DNA of 64,000 nt from Chloracidobacterium sp. (GCA_016706275.1 JADJJY010000003.1:620001-684000), one strand, 5' to 3'. Counted from the first letter of the stretch, positions 16,901 through 25,828 are shown. Translations and numbers: made by a program. Notes: generated by a model not told the origin, from the sequence alone.

Positions 16901-17809
16901 ATGGATCCGAAATTTCCTGAAATTCCACTCGATGCTTGGCGTGCTACCAAGAACACCCTGCATCTGTATTTGCAGATCGTCGGCAAGATCCGTCTGCAGA
17001 TGCATCCGCGTGTCAATCATTGGTGGCATGTGCCGCTGTATGTTTCTCCCCGTGGGCTGACGACGCGGACGATACCAAATGCGGGCGGCAGTTTTGAGAT
17101 CGAGTTCGACTTCCACGAACACGCTCTTAAGATCAAAACAAGCGACGGCCGGTATGAGGATTTTGCTTTGTATGACGGACTGTCGGTCGCCGATTTTTAC
17201 GCGAGCCTGTTTTCAAACCTTGCCAAACTTGGCCTGCGGCCTCAGATAAAAGCCGAGCCGTACGAAGCTCCGTCCACCACGCCGTTTGCCGACGACCACG
17301 AAAACTGCTCTTACGACAAAGAGTACGTCGAGCGTTTTCACAAAGTACTGGTTGCGGTCGATGATATTTTCGAAGAGTTTCGCGGCCGTTTTACCGGCAA
17401 ATCCACGCCCGTGCATCTTTTCTGGCACAGCTTTGACCTGGCGTTAACGCGGTTTTCCGGCAAGCCCGCACCCGCAATCGACGGAGCCAACATGGTCACC
17501 CGCGAAGCATATTCGCACGAGGTCATCAGCTTTGGATTCTGGTTTGGCGACGACAAAGAAAACAGCGTCGCCGCCCCGGCATTTTATTCGTACACAGCCC
17601 CTAAACCTGACGGATTGGAAAGTGAACCGCTCAAACCCGAGTCCGCATTCCGGACACCCGACGGCGGCATGGCTTTGTTGATGTACGACGACATTCGCAA
17701 TACCGAAAATGCACGCAAGTTGATACTCGATTTTCTCGAATCGACCTATCAAGCGGGAGCAAAACGAGCCGGTTGGCCGATCGAAGAATTAATTTGGAAG
17801 CCCTCTTAA
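16901..17809 (+). CDS. DUF5996 family protein
   Basis: A 302-residue soluble protein matching the DUF5996 pattern: PLDAWRATKNTLHLYLQIVGKIRL near the N-terminus, NHWWHVPLYVSPRGLTT, FHEHALKI, then VHLFWHSFDLALTRFSG and EVISFGFWFGDD with many aromatic residues. Several histidines and tryptophans are conserved, but no biochemical function is established that I know of. A TTG directly before the ATG at 16901 would add one residue; ATG is preferred. Confidence 0.8.
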   Translation: MDPKFPEIPLDAWRATKNTLHLYLQIVGKIRLQMHPRVNHWWHVPLYVSPRGLTTRTIPNAGGSFEIEFDFHEHALKIKTSDGRYEDFALYDGLSVADFYASLFSNLAKLGLRPQIKAEPYEAPSTTPFADDHENCSYDKEYVERFHKVLVAVDDIFEEFRGRFTGKSTPVHLFWHSFDLALTRFSGKPAPAIDGANMVTREAYSHEVISFGFWFGDDKENSVAAPAFYSYTAPKPDGLESEPLKPESAFRTPDGGMALLMYDDIRNTENARKLILDFLESTYQAGAKRAGWPIEELIWKPS

Positions 17810-17834
17810 ACACTGTTCACTATTCACTATCAAA

Positions 17835-18863
17835 ATGATCGATCTTCGCAGCGACACAGTTACAAAACCGTCCGACAAAATGCGGGCCGCAATGGCCGCG
17901 GCTGAGGTTGGGGATGATGTTTTTGGCGATGACCCGACGGTCAATCTTTTGCAAGAACGCGCGTGTGAGGTGTTTGAAAAGGAAGCCGCGTTGTGGGTAC
18001 CGACCGGCTGTATGGGCAATGAGATCGCGGTCAAGGTGCATACAAAACCCGGGCAGGAGATCGTCACCGAAGATCGCGGGCATATCTTGAATTACGAACT
18101 CGGAGCGGCGGCGGTCATTTCGGGCGTAACGATCCGTGCGGTCAAAAGTGCCGACGGTTCGGGGCATCTGACCTGGAGCGAGATCGAGCCGGCGCTAAAG
18201 ATCGACCCGCCGTATTTTCAAGCTGCTACCGCACTTGTCTGCCTTGAGAACACACATAATTTCGCTGGCGGAAGTGTGATGACGGCAGCAGCCTGTGCCG
18301 AAATTTGCGAGCGGTCGCTCGCCGTCGGCCTGCCCGTTCACATGGACGGAGCGAGGATATTTAACGCCTCGGTCGCGTTGGGTGAGACGGTCGCCGATCT
18401 AACGCGGCATTGCGATTCGGTGATGTTCACGCTGTCTAAGGGGCTCGGTGCTCCCGCTGGCTCGATTTTGCTTGGCTCGAAAGATTTCATCGCCGAATCA
18501 TGCATCTGGCGAAAACGCCTAGGCGGCGGTATGCGTCAGATCGGAATCCTCGCGGCGGCGGGACTGATCGCTCTCGACGAAGGACCAGAACGTTTGGAGG
18601 AAGATCATGCAAATGCTCGTGCGTTGGCTGAAGGCCTCACCAATATCAATGGCGTCTCGATCGATGTCGAAAAGGTCGTCACAAACATCGTCATTTTCGA
18701 CATCTCCGGCACAGGCAAAACATCCGCCGAGATCGTCGAGGCACTAAGAGCCAACGGCATTCTCGCGATAGGCTTTGGCAACTTGATACGGATGGTGACG
18801 CATTTGGATATCTCAGCGGGTGATATTGCCACGACAATCGCCGCACTTAGAAATATCTTATGA
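17835..18863 (+). CDS. ltaE: Low-specificity L-threonine aldolase
   Basis: A 342-residue PLP enzyme of fold type I that splits threonine or allo-threonine into glycine and acetaldehyde. It begins IDLRSDTVTKPSDKMRAAM, the typical start of the family. HMDGARIFNA provides the PLP-binding aspartate and arginine. FTLSKGLGAPAGSILLGS carries the Schiff-base lysine, and KRLGGGMRQIG follows. The end overlaps the next gene's start by ATGA. Confidence 0.92.
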   Translation: MIDLRSDTVTKPSDKMRAAMAAAEVGDDVFGDDPTVNLLQERACEVFEKEAALWVPTGCMGNEIAVKVHTKPGQEIVTEDRGHILNYELGAAAVISGVTIRAVKSADGSGHLTWSEIEPALKIDPPYFQAATALVCLENTHNFAGGSVMTAAACAEICERSLAVGLPVHMDGARIFNASVALGETVADLTRHCDSVMFTLSKGLGAPAGSILLGSKDFIAESCIWRKRLGGGMRQIGILAAAGLIALDEGPERLEEDHANARALAEGLTNINGVSIDVEKVVTNIVIFDISGTGKTSAEIVEALRANGILAIGFGNLIRMVTHLDISAGDIATTIAALRNIL

Positions 18864-19204
18864 ACATCGAACAACTCCGAAAATACTGCCTCTCATTCCC
18901 CGGTGCGACTGAGGATATTAAATGGGGAGCCGATCTGTGTTTTTGTGTCGGGGCTAAGATGTTTTGTGTGACGGGTGCGGATTCAATATCCGGGGGGATG
19001 TCGATAAAATGCACGCCGGAGAAGTTTGACGAGCTGATCGAACGCGAGGGGATCGATCCGGCGGCGTATGTCGGGCGGTATAAATGGGTGCGGATCGCGG
19101 ATCTTAATGCGGTAACTGCCGATGAATTAAAAGCACTCATTGAGAAGTCATACCAACTCGTTTTTGATAAACTACCTCCCAAGGTAAAGAAAACTATCAA
19201 ATAA
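18860..19204 (+). CDS. MmcQ/YjbR family protein
   Basis: A 114-residue small protein of the MmcQ/YjbR (CyaY-like fold) family. Signatures: LRKYCLSFPGATEDIKWG at the N-terminus, CFCVGAKMFCVT, SIKCTPEKFDELIEREGIDPAAYVGRYKWVRI, and a helical C-terminus LIEKSYQLVFDKLP. Usually annotated as DNA-binding from structure, but without a proven function. It overlaps the threonine aldolase gene by 4 nt. Confidence 0.88.
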   Translation: MNIEQLRKYCLSFPGATEDIKWGADLCFCVGAKMFCVTGADSISGGMSIKCTPEKFDELIEREGIDPAAYVGRYKWVRIADLNAVTADELKALIEKSYQLVFDKLPPKVKKTIK

Positions 19205-19229
19205 GAGCCTGCTACAGCAGGTACTCCAA
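19205..19229. repeat. Short palindrome, CCTGCTxxAGCAGG-ACTCC family
   Basis: CCTGCTACAGCAGG followed by TACTCCAA sits in the 28 bp between the MmcQ gene and cmk. A near copy with GCCCGCTAAAGCGGG-GACTCCAA lies inside the M16 peptidase gene at 62363-62386. The shared ACTCCAA tail marks them as one family. Confidence 0.6.
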
Positions 19230-19232
19230 ACA

Positions 19233-19910
19233 ATGATAATCGCCATTGACGGCCCAAGCGGAGCGGGCAAATCGACGCTCGGCAAGATGCTTGCCAAAAA
19301 ACTGAATCTGCTCTATCTCGACACCGGTGCGATGTATCGTGCCGTTGCTCTGGCCGTGACGCGGGCCGGGGTTCCCTTTCGCGATATAGACCGGATCGCG
19401 GATATTGCCGAAAATTCTGAGATCGATCTCGTCGGCGAACCCGACGCGATGAAGGTAATGCTCGACGGCGAGGACGTGTCGGTCGATATCCGCACATTGG
19501 ACGCAGCCCAATCGGCGTCGGTCGTTTCGACTATCTCGGAGGTCCGGCGGATCATGGTGGAGCATCAGCGGATCATTGGCAATTCGGCTCCGAACGGGTG
19601 CGTGCTTGAGGGGCGTGACATCGGCAGCGTTGTTTTTCCACACGCCGATATCAAATTTTTCCTGACGGCAAAGCCCGAGGCCCGTGCCCGCCGCCGTCAT
19701 ACTGAAGATCAGGCCAAGGGGCGAATCTCGACTTACGAGCAGACGCTCGCCGAGATCAACGAGCGTGACGAACGCGACGTTTCACGTGAAGATTCGCCGC
19801 TGACTATCTCTGACGACGCGGTTGTCATCGACACGAGCGAATTGGACCTGTACGAGGTCTTTGAGCAGATGCTCGCAAAGGTCGGTGAAAAACGCGCTTC
19901 TGCGGCTTAA
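19233..19910 (+). CDS. cmk: Cytidylate kinase
   Basis: A 225-residue (d)CMP kinase. P-loop IAIDGPSGAGKSTLGKMLAKK at the N-terminus, then YLDTGAMYRAVAL, LEGRDIGSVVFPHADIKFFLTA, and REDSPLTISDDAVVIDTS near the C-terminus, in the expected order. Length is normal. The last gene of the rpiB-to-cmk run. An essential nucleotide enzyme producing CDP/dCDP. Confidence 0.95.
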   Translation: MIIAIDGPSGAGKSTLGKMLAKKLNLLYLDTGAMYRAVALAVTRAGVPFRDIDRIADIAENSEIDLVGEPDAMKVMLDGEDVSVDIRTLDAAQSASVVSTISEVRRIMVEHQRIIGNSAPNGCVLEGRDIGSVVFPHADIKFFLTAKPEARARRRHTEDQAKGRISTYEQTLAEINERDERDVSREDSPLTISDDAVVIDTSELDLYEVFEQMLAKVGEKRASAA

Positions 19911-19964
19911 AAGTTGACTTAATCAACGTGCGCACCTTAAAATCATAAGTTGCTCTTTTTATGT

Positions 19965-20041
19965 GCTCCCGTAGCTCAGTTGGATAGAGCGACGGCCTTC
20001 TAAGCCGTAGGTCGCACGTTCGAGCCGTGCCGGGGGTACCA
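19965..20041 (+). tRNA. tRNA-Arg (anticodon TCT)
   Basis: A complete cloverleaf with encoded CCA. The acceptor stem is GCTCCCG with CGGGGGT (two G-T pairs), the D arm is AGCTCAGTTGGATAGAGC, and the anticodon stem ACGGC/GCCGT bears the loop CTTCTAA, with anticodon TCT at 19999-20001. The T arm is GCACG TTCGAGC CGTGC. It reads AGA codons. Confidence 0.97.
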
Positions 20042-20051
20042 AATGCTTCGC

Positions 20052-20082
20052 AATTTGAGATTTCAAATTTGAAATTTCAAAT
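20052..20082. repeat. AATTTGAAATTTCAAATTTG-family palindrome between two tRNA genes
   Basis: An AT-only palindromic stretch (AATTTGAGATTTCAAATTTG then AAATTTCAAAT). The same family occurs inside and beside the four-helix-bundle gene at 29585-29623 and 29933-30007. Here it occupies most of the 50 bp spacer between tRNA-Arg and tRNA-His. Confidence 0.8.
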
Positions 20083-20091
20083 ATTAGTTAT

Positions 20092-20169
20092 GGCGGCTAT
20101 AGTTCAGTTGGTTAGAACGCCTGATTGTGGTTCAGGAGGTCGTGGGTTCGAGCCCCACTAGCCGCCCCA
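20092..20169 (+). tRNA. tRNA-His (anticodon GTG)
   Basis: A complete cloverleaf with encoded CCA. The extra 5' G (position -1) pairs with the C discriminator, as expected for tRNA-His. The acceptor is GCGGCTA/TAGCCGC, the anticodon stem CCTGA/TCAGG has loop TTGTGGT (anticodon GTG), and the T arm is GTGGG TTCGAGC CCCAC. Confidence 0.97.
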
Positions 20170-20200
20170 TTTCTATTCTTTAACGTTCGCGGGTGATGTT

Positions 20201-21808
20201 ATGCGTCGACAGATATTTTCAAAGCGATTACTCGTATCGGCTGTATTATTATCGCTGGCGCTGATGGGTTCGATCACCGGACAACGGAAAGGCGCTCCGT
20301 TGGAGAATAAGCTGCCCTACGTCCCCGGCGAACTGCTCGTTAAATTCACCGGCGGTGCCGAGTCAAATTTTGCCCGCAGCGTTAACAGCATAATGGGCAC
20401 GACCGCCGTCGAGACGCTTGGCGACAACAATTGGCAGCGTGTAAAACTGCCCGATGGTATGAGCGTCGAGAGTGCGATATCAGGTTATTCCCTGTTATCC
20501 GGCGTCGATTACGTCCAGCCAAATTATTATTACCACCTACTCGCTACTCCCAACGACCCGCAATTTACAAGCTCCGGGATGTACGGCCTGACCAAGATCG
20601 CGGCACCGGCTGCGTGGGATCTGTCGACCGGCAGCTCGTCAATTGTTGTCGCAGACATTGATAGCGGCATGCTCTACACTCATCAGGATCTTGCACCAAA
20701 CGCTTGGCTCCATACGGCAGAAGCGAACGGGATAGCTGGAGTAGATGATGACGCCAATGGTTATATCGATGACGTTCGTGGATGGGATTTTTTCTATAAC
20801 GTAGCAGACCCGACTCCGGGCGGTTCGGGCGGACACGGAACCCACACTGCCGGCACAATAGGAGCTGCGGGCAACAACGCTCTGAATGTGACGGGTGTTA
20901 ACTGGAATGTAAAGATCATGCCGCTTAAGATCTACAGTCCTCTCGGCACCGATTCGACCTCCGCAATGCTCGTAAATGCTTATGCCTACGTGCGAATGAT
21001 GAAACTCCGCGGGGTAAATATTCGGGCAACCAACAATTCGTACGGCAACTGCGGCGAGGCTTGCGGCTACGACCAAGCGACCAAGGACGGCATTGACGGC
21101 ATGGGCGAGGTCGGCGTTGTAAACGTCTATGCTGCCGGCAATGACAACAACAATAACGACACAAATCCGGGCATCTCATATCCGTCCGTTTACACAAGCC
21201 CGAGCATCATTTCGGTTGCTTCATCCACATCGACCGATGCGAAATCTAGTTTTTCAAGTTTTGGACTGACGTCGGTCGATCTTGCAGCACCCGGATCGAG
21301 TGTCTTGAGCACCTGGAACACTTCAAACACGGCAACAAGTACGATCAGCGGCACATCAATGGCTACGCCGCATGTGACCGGAGCCGTCGCCTTGCTCGCC
21401 TCGTATCGGCCTGACCTTTCGGTTGCTTCGCTCAAGGCATCACTGCTGAACAACGTTGACCTGTTGCCGGCTTGGAGCACACTTGTAAAAACAGGCGGGC
21501 GGCTTAATGTATTTAAGGCGATGCAAAACCCGACGGTCTGCACGTTTAATAACGGAGCAACACGTATTCAGGCACGAGCCGCGGGCGGAACGTTTTTGAT
21601 AAGCATACCTGCGGCGACAAATTGCGACTATTTTGTAAAGAGCAATAACGCTTGGGTGACCCGCAATACTGCCGAGGTAATGAGCGGAACCAATACCGTC
21701 AGCATCACCGTTGGACGTAATGTCGGCATGCCGCGAACCGGCACCGTCACTATCGGCGGACAAATTTACACGATCGTACAGGGCGGCAGCGGCCGCAAGG
21801 GCATCTAA
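20201..21808 (+). CDS. Secreted subtilisin-like serine protease (S8) with C-terminal BACON-like domain
   Basis: A 535-residue exported protease. The signal peptide covers about residues 8-27. A fervidolysin-like propeptide follows (PGELLVKFTGGAESNFARS ... GVDYVQPNY, about 40-110). The S8 catalytic domain has Asp154 in ADIDSGM, His212 in GGHGTHTAG, oxyanion Asn314 in AAGND and Ser386 in GTSMATPHVTGA. The last about 85 residues are a BACON-like beta domain (SNNAWVTRN ... RTGTVTIGGQIYTIVQGG) that often binds carbohydrate or mucin. All catalytic residues are intact. The gene lies 31 bp after tRNA-His and has no strong ribosome binding site. Confidence 0.92.
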   Translation: MRRQIFSKRLLVSAVLLSLALMGSITGQRKGAPLENKLPYVPGELLVKFTGGAESNFARSVNSIMGTTAVETLGDNNWQRVKLPDGMSVESAISGYSLLSGVDYVQPNYYYHLLATPNDPQFTSSGMYGLTKIAAPAAWDLSTGSSSIVVADIDSGMLYTHQDLAPNAWLHTAEANGIAGVDDDANGYIDDVRGWDFFYNVADPTPGGSGGHGTHTAGTIGAAGNNALNVTGVNWNVKIMPLKIYSPLGTDSTSAMLVNAYAYVRMMKLRGVNIRATNNSYGNCGEACGYDQATKDGIDGMGEVGVVNVYAAGNDNNNNDTNPGISYPSVYTSPSIISVASSTSTDAKSSFSSFGLTSVDLAAPGSSVLSTWNTSNTATSTISGTSMATPHVTGAVALLASYRPDLSVASLKASLLNNVDLLPAWSTLVKTGGRLNVFKAMQNPTVCTFNNGATRIQARAAGGTFLISIPAATNCDYFVKSNNAWVTRNTAEVMSGTNTVSITVGRNVGMPRTGTVTIGGQIYTIVQGGSGRKGI

Positions 21809-21873
21809 CATTGCCAACCTTTCGAACGGGAAAGGCATCTATTGATTGTTGATTTTTATAATTTAAGGTTTTC

Positions 21874-22896
21874 ATGATCAGAAAAATATTTATTTTCGCG
21901 AGCATTTTGCTGCTGTTGTCGTTGCCCGCTTTTGCACAGTTAACAAAGCGGGCTCCGCGGCGTCAACCGCCCGCCAAATCGCCTCCGCCGGTTGATAAAC
22001 TCCGCATTGCGATGGACTACGATAACGACGGCAAGGCTGACTTTGCGGTGTTTAACCACGCGACAAATAAATGGAATATTGCTAAGAGTGGCGGCGGCAC
22101 GATCAGCCAACAGTTTGGCATCCGTGGACAGGATTATTTTGTCCCCGGCGACTACGACGGTGACTCGATCGGTGATCTCGCAGTGTTTCGCGACTCCGAA
22201 CATAAGTGGTACATCATGTATAGCTCGACGAGCGCACTGGTCACGATCGACTTTGGATTATCAGGCGACGAACCGGTGGCTCGCGATTATGACGGCGACG
22301 GCAAGACCGATCTGGCAGTTGCCCGCAAATCTACGAGCGTTATCACTTGGATAATTCGAAAGAGTACGGCAAATCCGGTGACGACAGCAAACGTTACCGA
22401 GTCGACAGATTGGGGATTTGCTGCCGACTCGACCTGTCCGGGCGACTATGACGGTGACGGCAAATTTGACCTTTGCGTACGCCGTGCGGCCACAACCGAC
22501 ACGGGACTCACGACCTTTATCACTAAATTGAGCACGACCGGGCTGCAGGAATCTGTTGCCTGGGGACTTAACGGCGACCTCATCATCGCCGGTGATTATG
22601 ACGGTGATTTCAAAACCGATTACGCTGTGCTTCGCGAAGGCAAGCTGCAAACCGATCCGCTCAAGTGGCTCATCCGCCGCAGCTCTGACACAACGGCAGT
22701 TGTTGTCGACCTGGGCATTACCGGCACATCGTATAACGCTCAGAACGACTACGACGGTGATAACCGGACGGATCTCGCCGTTTGGGATAATTCGACCGCA
22801 ACATTTACGATCGTTAACGCACTGACGATGACCTCGTCAAGCTTTGCTTGGGGCGTCGTCAACGACTATCCTATCGCGAGCTATCAAACACGTTAA
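21874..22896 (+). CDS. Secreted FG-GAP/VCBS-repeat protein
   Basis: A 340-residue exported protein. Signal peptide IFIFASILLLLSLPAFAQ, then a basic proline-rich linker and about six FG-GAP-type repeats. Each repeat contains a calcium-binding D-x-DxDG-x2-D loop (DYDNDGKADFAVFN, DYDGDSIGDLAVFR, DYDGDGKTDLAVAR and others), forming a beta-propeller like integrin alpha heads. A hairpin terminator follows. Role is likely extracellular binding; no catalytic domain is seen. Confidence 0.88.
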   Translation: MIRKIFIFASILLLLSLPAFAQLTKRAPRRQPPAKSPPPVDKLRIAMDYDNDGKADFAVFNHATNKWNIAKSGGGTISQQFGIRGQDYFVPGDYDGDSIGDLAVFRDSEHKWYIMYSSTSALVTIDFGLSGDEPVARDYDGDGKTDLAVARKSTSVITWIIRKSTANPVTTANVTESTDWGFAADSTCPGDYDGDGKFDLCVRRAATTDTGLTTFITKLSTTGLQESVAWGLNGDLIIAGDYDGDFKTDYAVLREGKLQTDPLKWLIRRSSDTTAVVVDLGITGTSYNAQNDYDGDNRTDLAVWDNSTATFTIVNALTMTSSSFAWGVVNDYPIASYQTR

Positions 22897-22922
22897 TAAA
22901 TATTGAATGCCAGATCTTAAGT

Positions 22923-22951
22923 GGTTGGGGCTTAATGCTCCGGCCATTTTT
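22923..22951 (+). terminator. Probable rho-independent terminator
   Basis: The stem GGTTGGGGC/GCTCCGGCC (nine pairs, three of them G-T) has a TTAAT loop and is followed by ATTTTTG. It stands 26 bp after the FG-GAP gene stop. Confidence 0.6.
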
Positions 22952-22991
22952 GTTTCCCGCGGGGAATTATAGTAGCTTTTGAGTATTGCAA

Positions 22992-23999
22992 ATGGCCGAT
23001 CTGACAAACATTATCAACCAGACCTTTCCGACGAAATGCGTCGTCATCATCGGCGACCTCGTGGCCGATCAGTTTCTAAACGGCACTATCTCGCGCGTTT
23101 CGCGTGAGGCTCCCGTCTTTATCTTGCGTCACGACACGACCAAAACGGTTCCCGGCTCCGCCGCAAATGCGGCGGTGAATGTAGCATCGCTTGGCGGCAA
23201 GCCCGTGTTGATAGGACTCGCAGGTGAGGATGCCAACGGCGGCTTGCTGCTAGATGCTTTGCGTGAGTCTGGTATCGCTACGGACAATATCGTCACGGAT
23301 GCATCGTTGACCACGACAACCAAAGTCCGCGTGCTTGCCGGACAGCATTACGCCGCCCGACAGCAGGTCATACGAATCGACTACGAAGCGTCACCCGACC
23401 TCGACGCCGCGACGAAGCAAAAACTGCGTGACAGCCTCAAGGCGGCCGGACCAAACGCGGACGCGATCATTATTTCGGATTACAATTACGGTGCGGTATT
23501 TCCTGAGATCTTTGCCGACGCTCTTGCGATATCGCAGGCACGCGGCATACCCCTGGTCGTCGATTCGCGTTTCCGGCTCGAAAGTTTTATCGGTGCAACC
23601 AGCGCCACGCCAAACAGCGACGAGGTCGCACAGATACTTGGTGAAGATTTTACAAGCGACGATTGCGGGCAGCTTTGCGAGCGGCTTGGGCTCAAAGCTC
23701 TGCTAGTGACTAACGGCAATCGCGGTGTGCAGCTATTTGAGAGCGGTCAATCACCGCTCCAGATCAATGCCGTCGGCGGAGCCGAGCCGGTCGATGTCAC
23801 TGGTGCGGGCGATACCGTCATCGCGGCCTATACACTGGGTCTCGCATCAGGCATGAGTTTCGCCGAGGCCGCGAAAATAGCCAACCACGCCGGCGGTATT
23901 GTTGTAATGAAAAAAGGTACAGCCTCAGTGACCGCCGCCGAACTCACAACCTCGATCGCCGAGAACAATGATCCGGCAGTTGCCAACCACGCCAAATAA
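22992..23999 (+). CDS. rfaE1: D-glycero-beta-D-manno-heptose-7-phosphate kinase-type PfkB protein
   Basis: A 335-residue sugar kinase of the PfkB/ribokinase fold, matching the kinase half of HldE. The N-terminal VIIGDLVADQFLNGTISRVSREAPVFIL segment and PGSAANAAVNVASLGGKPVLIGLAGED are typical. The C-terminal DVTGAGDTVIAAYTLGLASG holds the catalytic aspartate and anion hole. The next gene encodes the adenylyltransferase half, so the fused HldE of enterobacteria is split here. Product feeds ADP-heptose for LPS core or glycan synthesis. ATG at 22992 preferred over a TTG two codons earlier. Confidence 0.9.
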   Translation: MADLTNIINQTFPTKCVVIIGDLVADQFLNGTISRVSREAPVFILRHDTTKTVPGSAANAAVNVASLGGKPVLIGLAGEDANGGLLLDALRESGIATDNIVTDASLTTTTKVRVLAGQHYAARQQVIRIDYEASPDLDAATKQKLRDSLKAAGPNADAIIISDYNYGAVFPEIFADALAISQARGIPLVVDSRFRLESFIGATSATPNSDEVAQILGEDFTSDDCGQLCERLGLKALLVTNGNRGVQLFESGQSPLQINAVGGAEPVDVTGAGDTVIAAYTLGLASGMSFAEAAKIANHAGGIVVMKKGTASVTAAELTTSIAENNDPAVANHAK

Positions 24000-24005
24000 A
24001 CGACA

Positions 24006-24503
24006 ATGTCTGATCTATCAGCCCCGATCTTAAGCCGAAAAGAACTCGTCAAACGTGTCGCCGATGCTCGCGAACAAGGATCGACGATCGTGTTAGCCAA
24101 CGGCTGTTTTGATCTGCTACACGTCGGGCATATCCGTTATCTGGCCGGTGCCAAAGAACTCGGCGGTGTTTTGATAGTCGCCATAAATTCGGACCAGCAA
24201 GCTCACGCTCTAAAGGGCGAAGGCCGACCGTTCATGCCTGAAAACGAACGGGCGGAGTTGATCGCGGCTTTAAAAAGCGTTGATATTGTGACCATCTTTG
24301 ACGAACCGACGGTCGAGCAGCTTATCCGCGACATCCGTCCCAACATTCACGCAAAAGGCACCGATTACACGACGGACACCGTACCCGAACGCGACATCAT
24401 CCGCGAAGTCGGCGGCCGCGTCGCCATCGTCGGCGACCCGAAGGATCACTCTTCGACCGAACTTATTGAGAAGAGGGGAAGAGGTGAGCAGGATAAGGGA
24501 TGA
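24006..24503 (+). CDS. rfaE2: D-glycero-beta-D-manno-heptose 1-phosphate adenylyltransferase
   Basis: A 165-residue cytidylyltransferase-fold enzyme. The HxGH motif is in NGCFDLLHVGHIRYLAGAKELG, and VAINSDQQAHALKGEGRPFMPENERAELIAAL and a HAKGTDYTTDTVPERDII block match HldE domain II / RfaE2. It begins 6 nt after rfaE1 and completes the ADP-heptose activation pair. The C-terminal 10 residues (GRGEQDKG) are low-similarity tail. Confidence 0.92.
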   Translation: MSDLSAPILSRKELVKRVADAREQGSTIVLANGCFDLLHVGHIRYLAGAKELGGVLIVAINSDQQAHALKGEGRPFMPENERAELIAALKSVDIVTIFDEPTVEQLIRDIRPNIHAKGTDYTTDTVPERDIIREVGGRVAIVGDPKDHSSTELIEKRGRGEQDKG

Positions 24504-24536
24504 AGCACAATTTCTCCTCTTCTCCTCCACTTTCTT

Positions 24537-25109
24537 ATGTGGACTGCCCGCACAAAAAATGATCTGGTCATCGAGGTTTGGGAAAAGCTCGACTGCGAAA
24601 ATATCGGCGCCAACGAGATCGAGGCTATCGAAGAGGCGGTTCGCGGACAGTATGGCGAACAGGCGGTCGATTCGCCGATGCAGATCGCAAGGCTATTGGC
24701 TGACGAAGGTGCAGATCTCCGACACTCCGAGATAATGGAGTTGTACATTGCCCGGGCATCAAATCGCCCATACGAAGCAGCGTTTCGCAATGTGCTCGAT
24801 ATCAGCGGGCTAAAAAGCGCTTTAACTTCATTACGCAATCTTGAGTCTTTGCGGACAAAATATAAAAATGACGGCGATAAAGAAGGTGTCAGGCTGGCGC
24901 GGGAAGTAGCCCTTACGGCAAAGCAGCAAGCCGCCGAGACAGCCGAACGAATCCGCGTGGATGCAATAACGCGGCAGATAAACGCCGAGATCGCTGAGTG
25001 GTTTCGCGTGTGGCTGCAAACGCCGGAGATATTCGAATCGTGGGTCGATCTGCGGCAGCGTTCACAGGACTTTATCGATAAATTTGGGCAGGAAAAACAA
25101 GATCAATAA
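24537..25109 (+). CDS. Conserved hypothetical helical protein between rfaE2 and rsmE
   Basis: A 190-residue soluble, charge-rich, mostly helical protein that I do not recognise. Visible features are a RTKNDLVIEVWEKLDCENIGANEIEAIEEAV N-terminus, a long predicted coiled region (about 90-150, rich in Ala, Glu, Lys, Arg) and a C-terminal WFRVWLQTPEIFESWVDLRQRSQDFI segment. No signal peptide or membrane segment. Its stop overlaps the rsmE start (TAATG), so translation is coupled and a link to RNA modification or to the heptose pair is possible but unproven. Confidence 0.7.
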   Translation: MWTARTKNDLVIEVWEKLDCENIGANEIEAIEEAVRGQYGEQAVDSPMQIARLLADEGADLRHSEIMELYIARASNRPYEAAFRNVLDISGLKSALTSLRNLESLRTKYKNDGDKEGVRLAREVALTAKQQAAETAERIRVDAITRQINAEIAEWFRVWLQTPEIFESWVDLRQRSQDFIDKFGQEKQDQ

Positions 25110-25828
25110 TGCGGCGATTTTTTGCACCACAAGAAAGCTTTTACGACAAAACGGTCGCGCTCGATGCTGATGAAACGCGGCATCTGCGTGATGTTTTGCG
25201 ACTAAAGATAGGCGACGAAGTATCAGTGTTTGACGGTGCTGGAAAAGAATTTGCCTGCACGATAAATGAGATCGGCAAGAAAGAGACGGTGCTGGCAGTC
25301 ACAGGTGCGATCGAGCCATCGTCACCAGAATCGCCGTTTGCCATCACCATCGCTGCCACCGTACTAAACGGCGAAAAGTACGATCTGATCGTTCAAAAAG
25401 CAGTCGAGCTGGGCGTCACAAAACTCATTCCGCTTATCACGATCCGCTGCGACGTAAAACAAAAAGATGCCGCCCGGCGTCTTGAACGCTGGCGCCGTAT
25501 CGCAATGGAAGCGACCAAACAGACCGGACGCGCAAAACTGATGGAGATCACCGAACCGGCAGCTTTTGATAAATTGCTGGGTGAACTAAATGGTGAGAAT
25601 GCCATTCTGTTTTCCGAACGCGACGGCGTCGATTTTTCTACCATCACAGCCGACAAAAAAATAACCGCCCTTTACGGTCCAAAGGGCGGTTGGGATGATG
25701 TGGAATTAAAAATGGCCGCCGAACACGATATCAATATCGTAACTCTCGGCGGCCGTACTCTTCGTGCCGAAACCGCGGCTATCGCGATCACTGCGATCCT
25801 CCAGCATCGTTTCGGCGATCTCAATTAA
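25109..25828 (+). CDS. rsmE: 16S rRNA (uracil-1498-N3)-methyltransferase
   Basis: A 239-residue SPOUT (trefoil-knot) methyltransferase. An N-terminal PUA-like domain (LDADETRHLRDVLRLKIGDEVSVFDGAG) precedes the knot with LIVQKAVELGVTKLIPLIT, MEATKQTGRAKLMEI, ALYGPKGGWDDVE and the final LGGRTLRAETAAIAITAIL signature. Modifies U1498 of 16S rRNA. Convergent with the next gene, overlapping its stop by 4 nt. Confidence 0.94.
   Translation: MRRFFAPQESFYDKTVALDADETRHLRDVLRLKIGDEVSVFDGAGKEFACTINEIGKKETVLAVTGAIEPSSPESPFAITIAATVLNGEKYDLIVQKAVELGVTKLIPLITIRCDVKQKDAARRLERWRRIAMEATKQTGRAKLMEITEPAAFDKLLGELNGENAILFSERDGVDFSTITADKKITALYGPKGGWDDVELKMAAEHDINIVTLGGRTLRAETAAIAITAILQHRFGDLN

Noticed and set aside
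21809..21873. Terminator after the subtilase gene
   Set aside because: CCTTTC/GAAAGG is only a 6 bp stem and the T-rich stretch is too far downstream.
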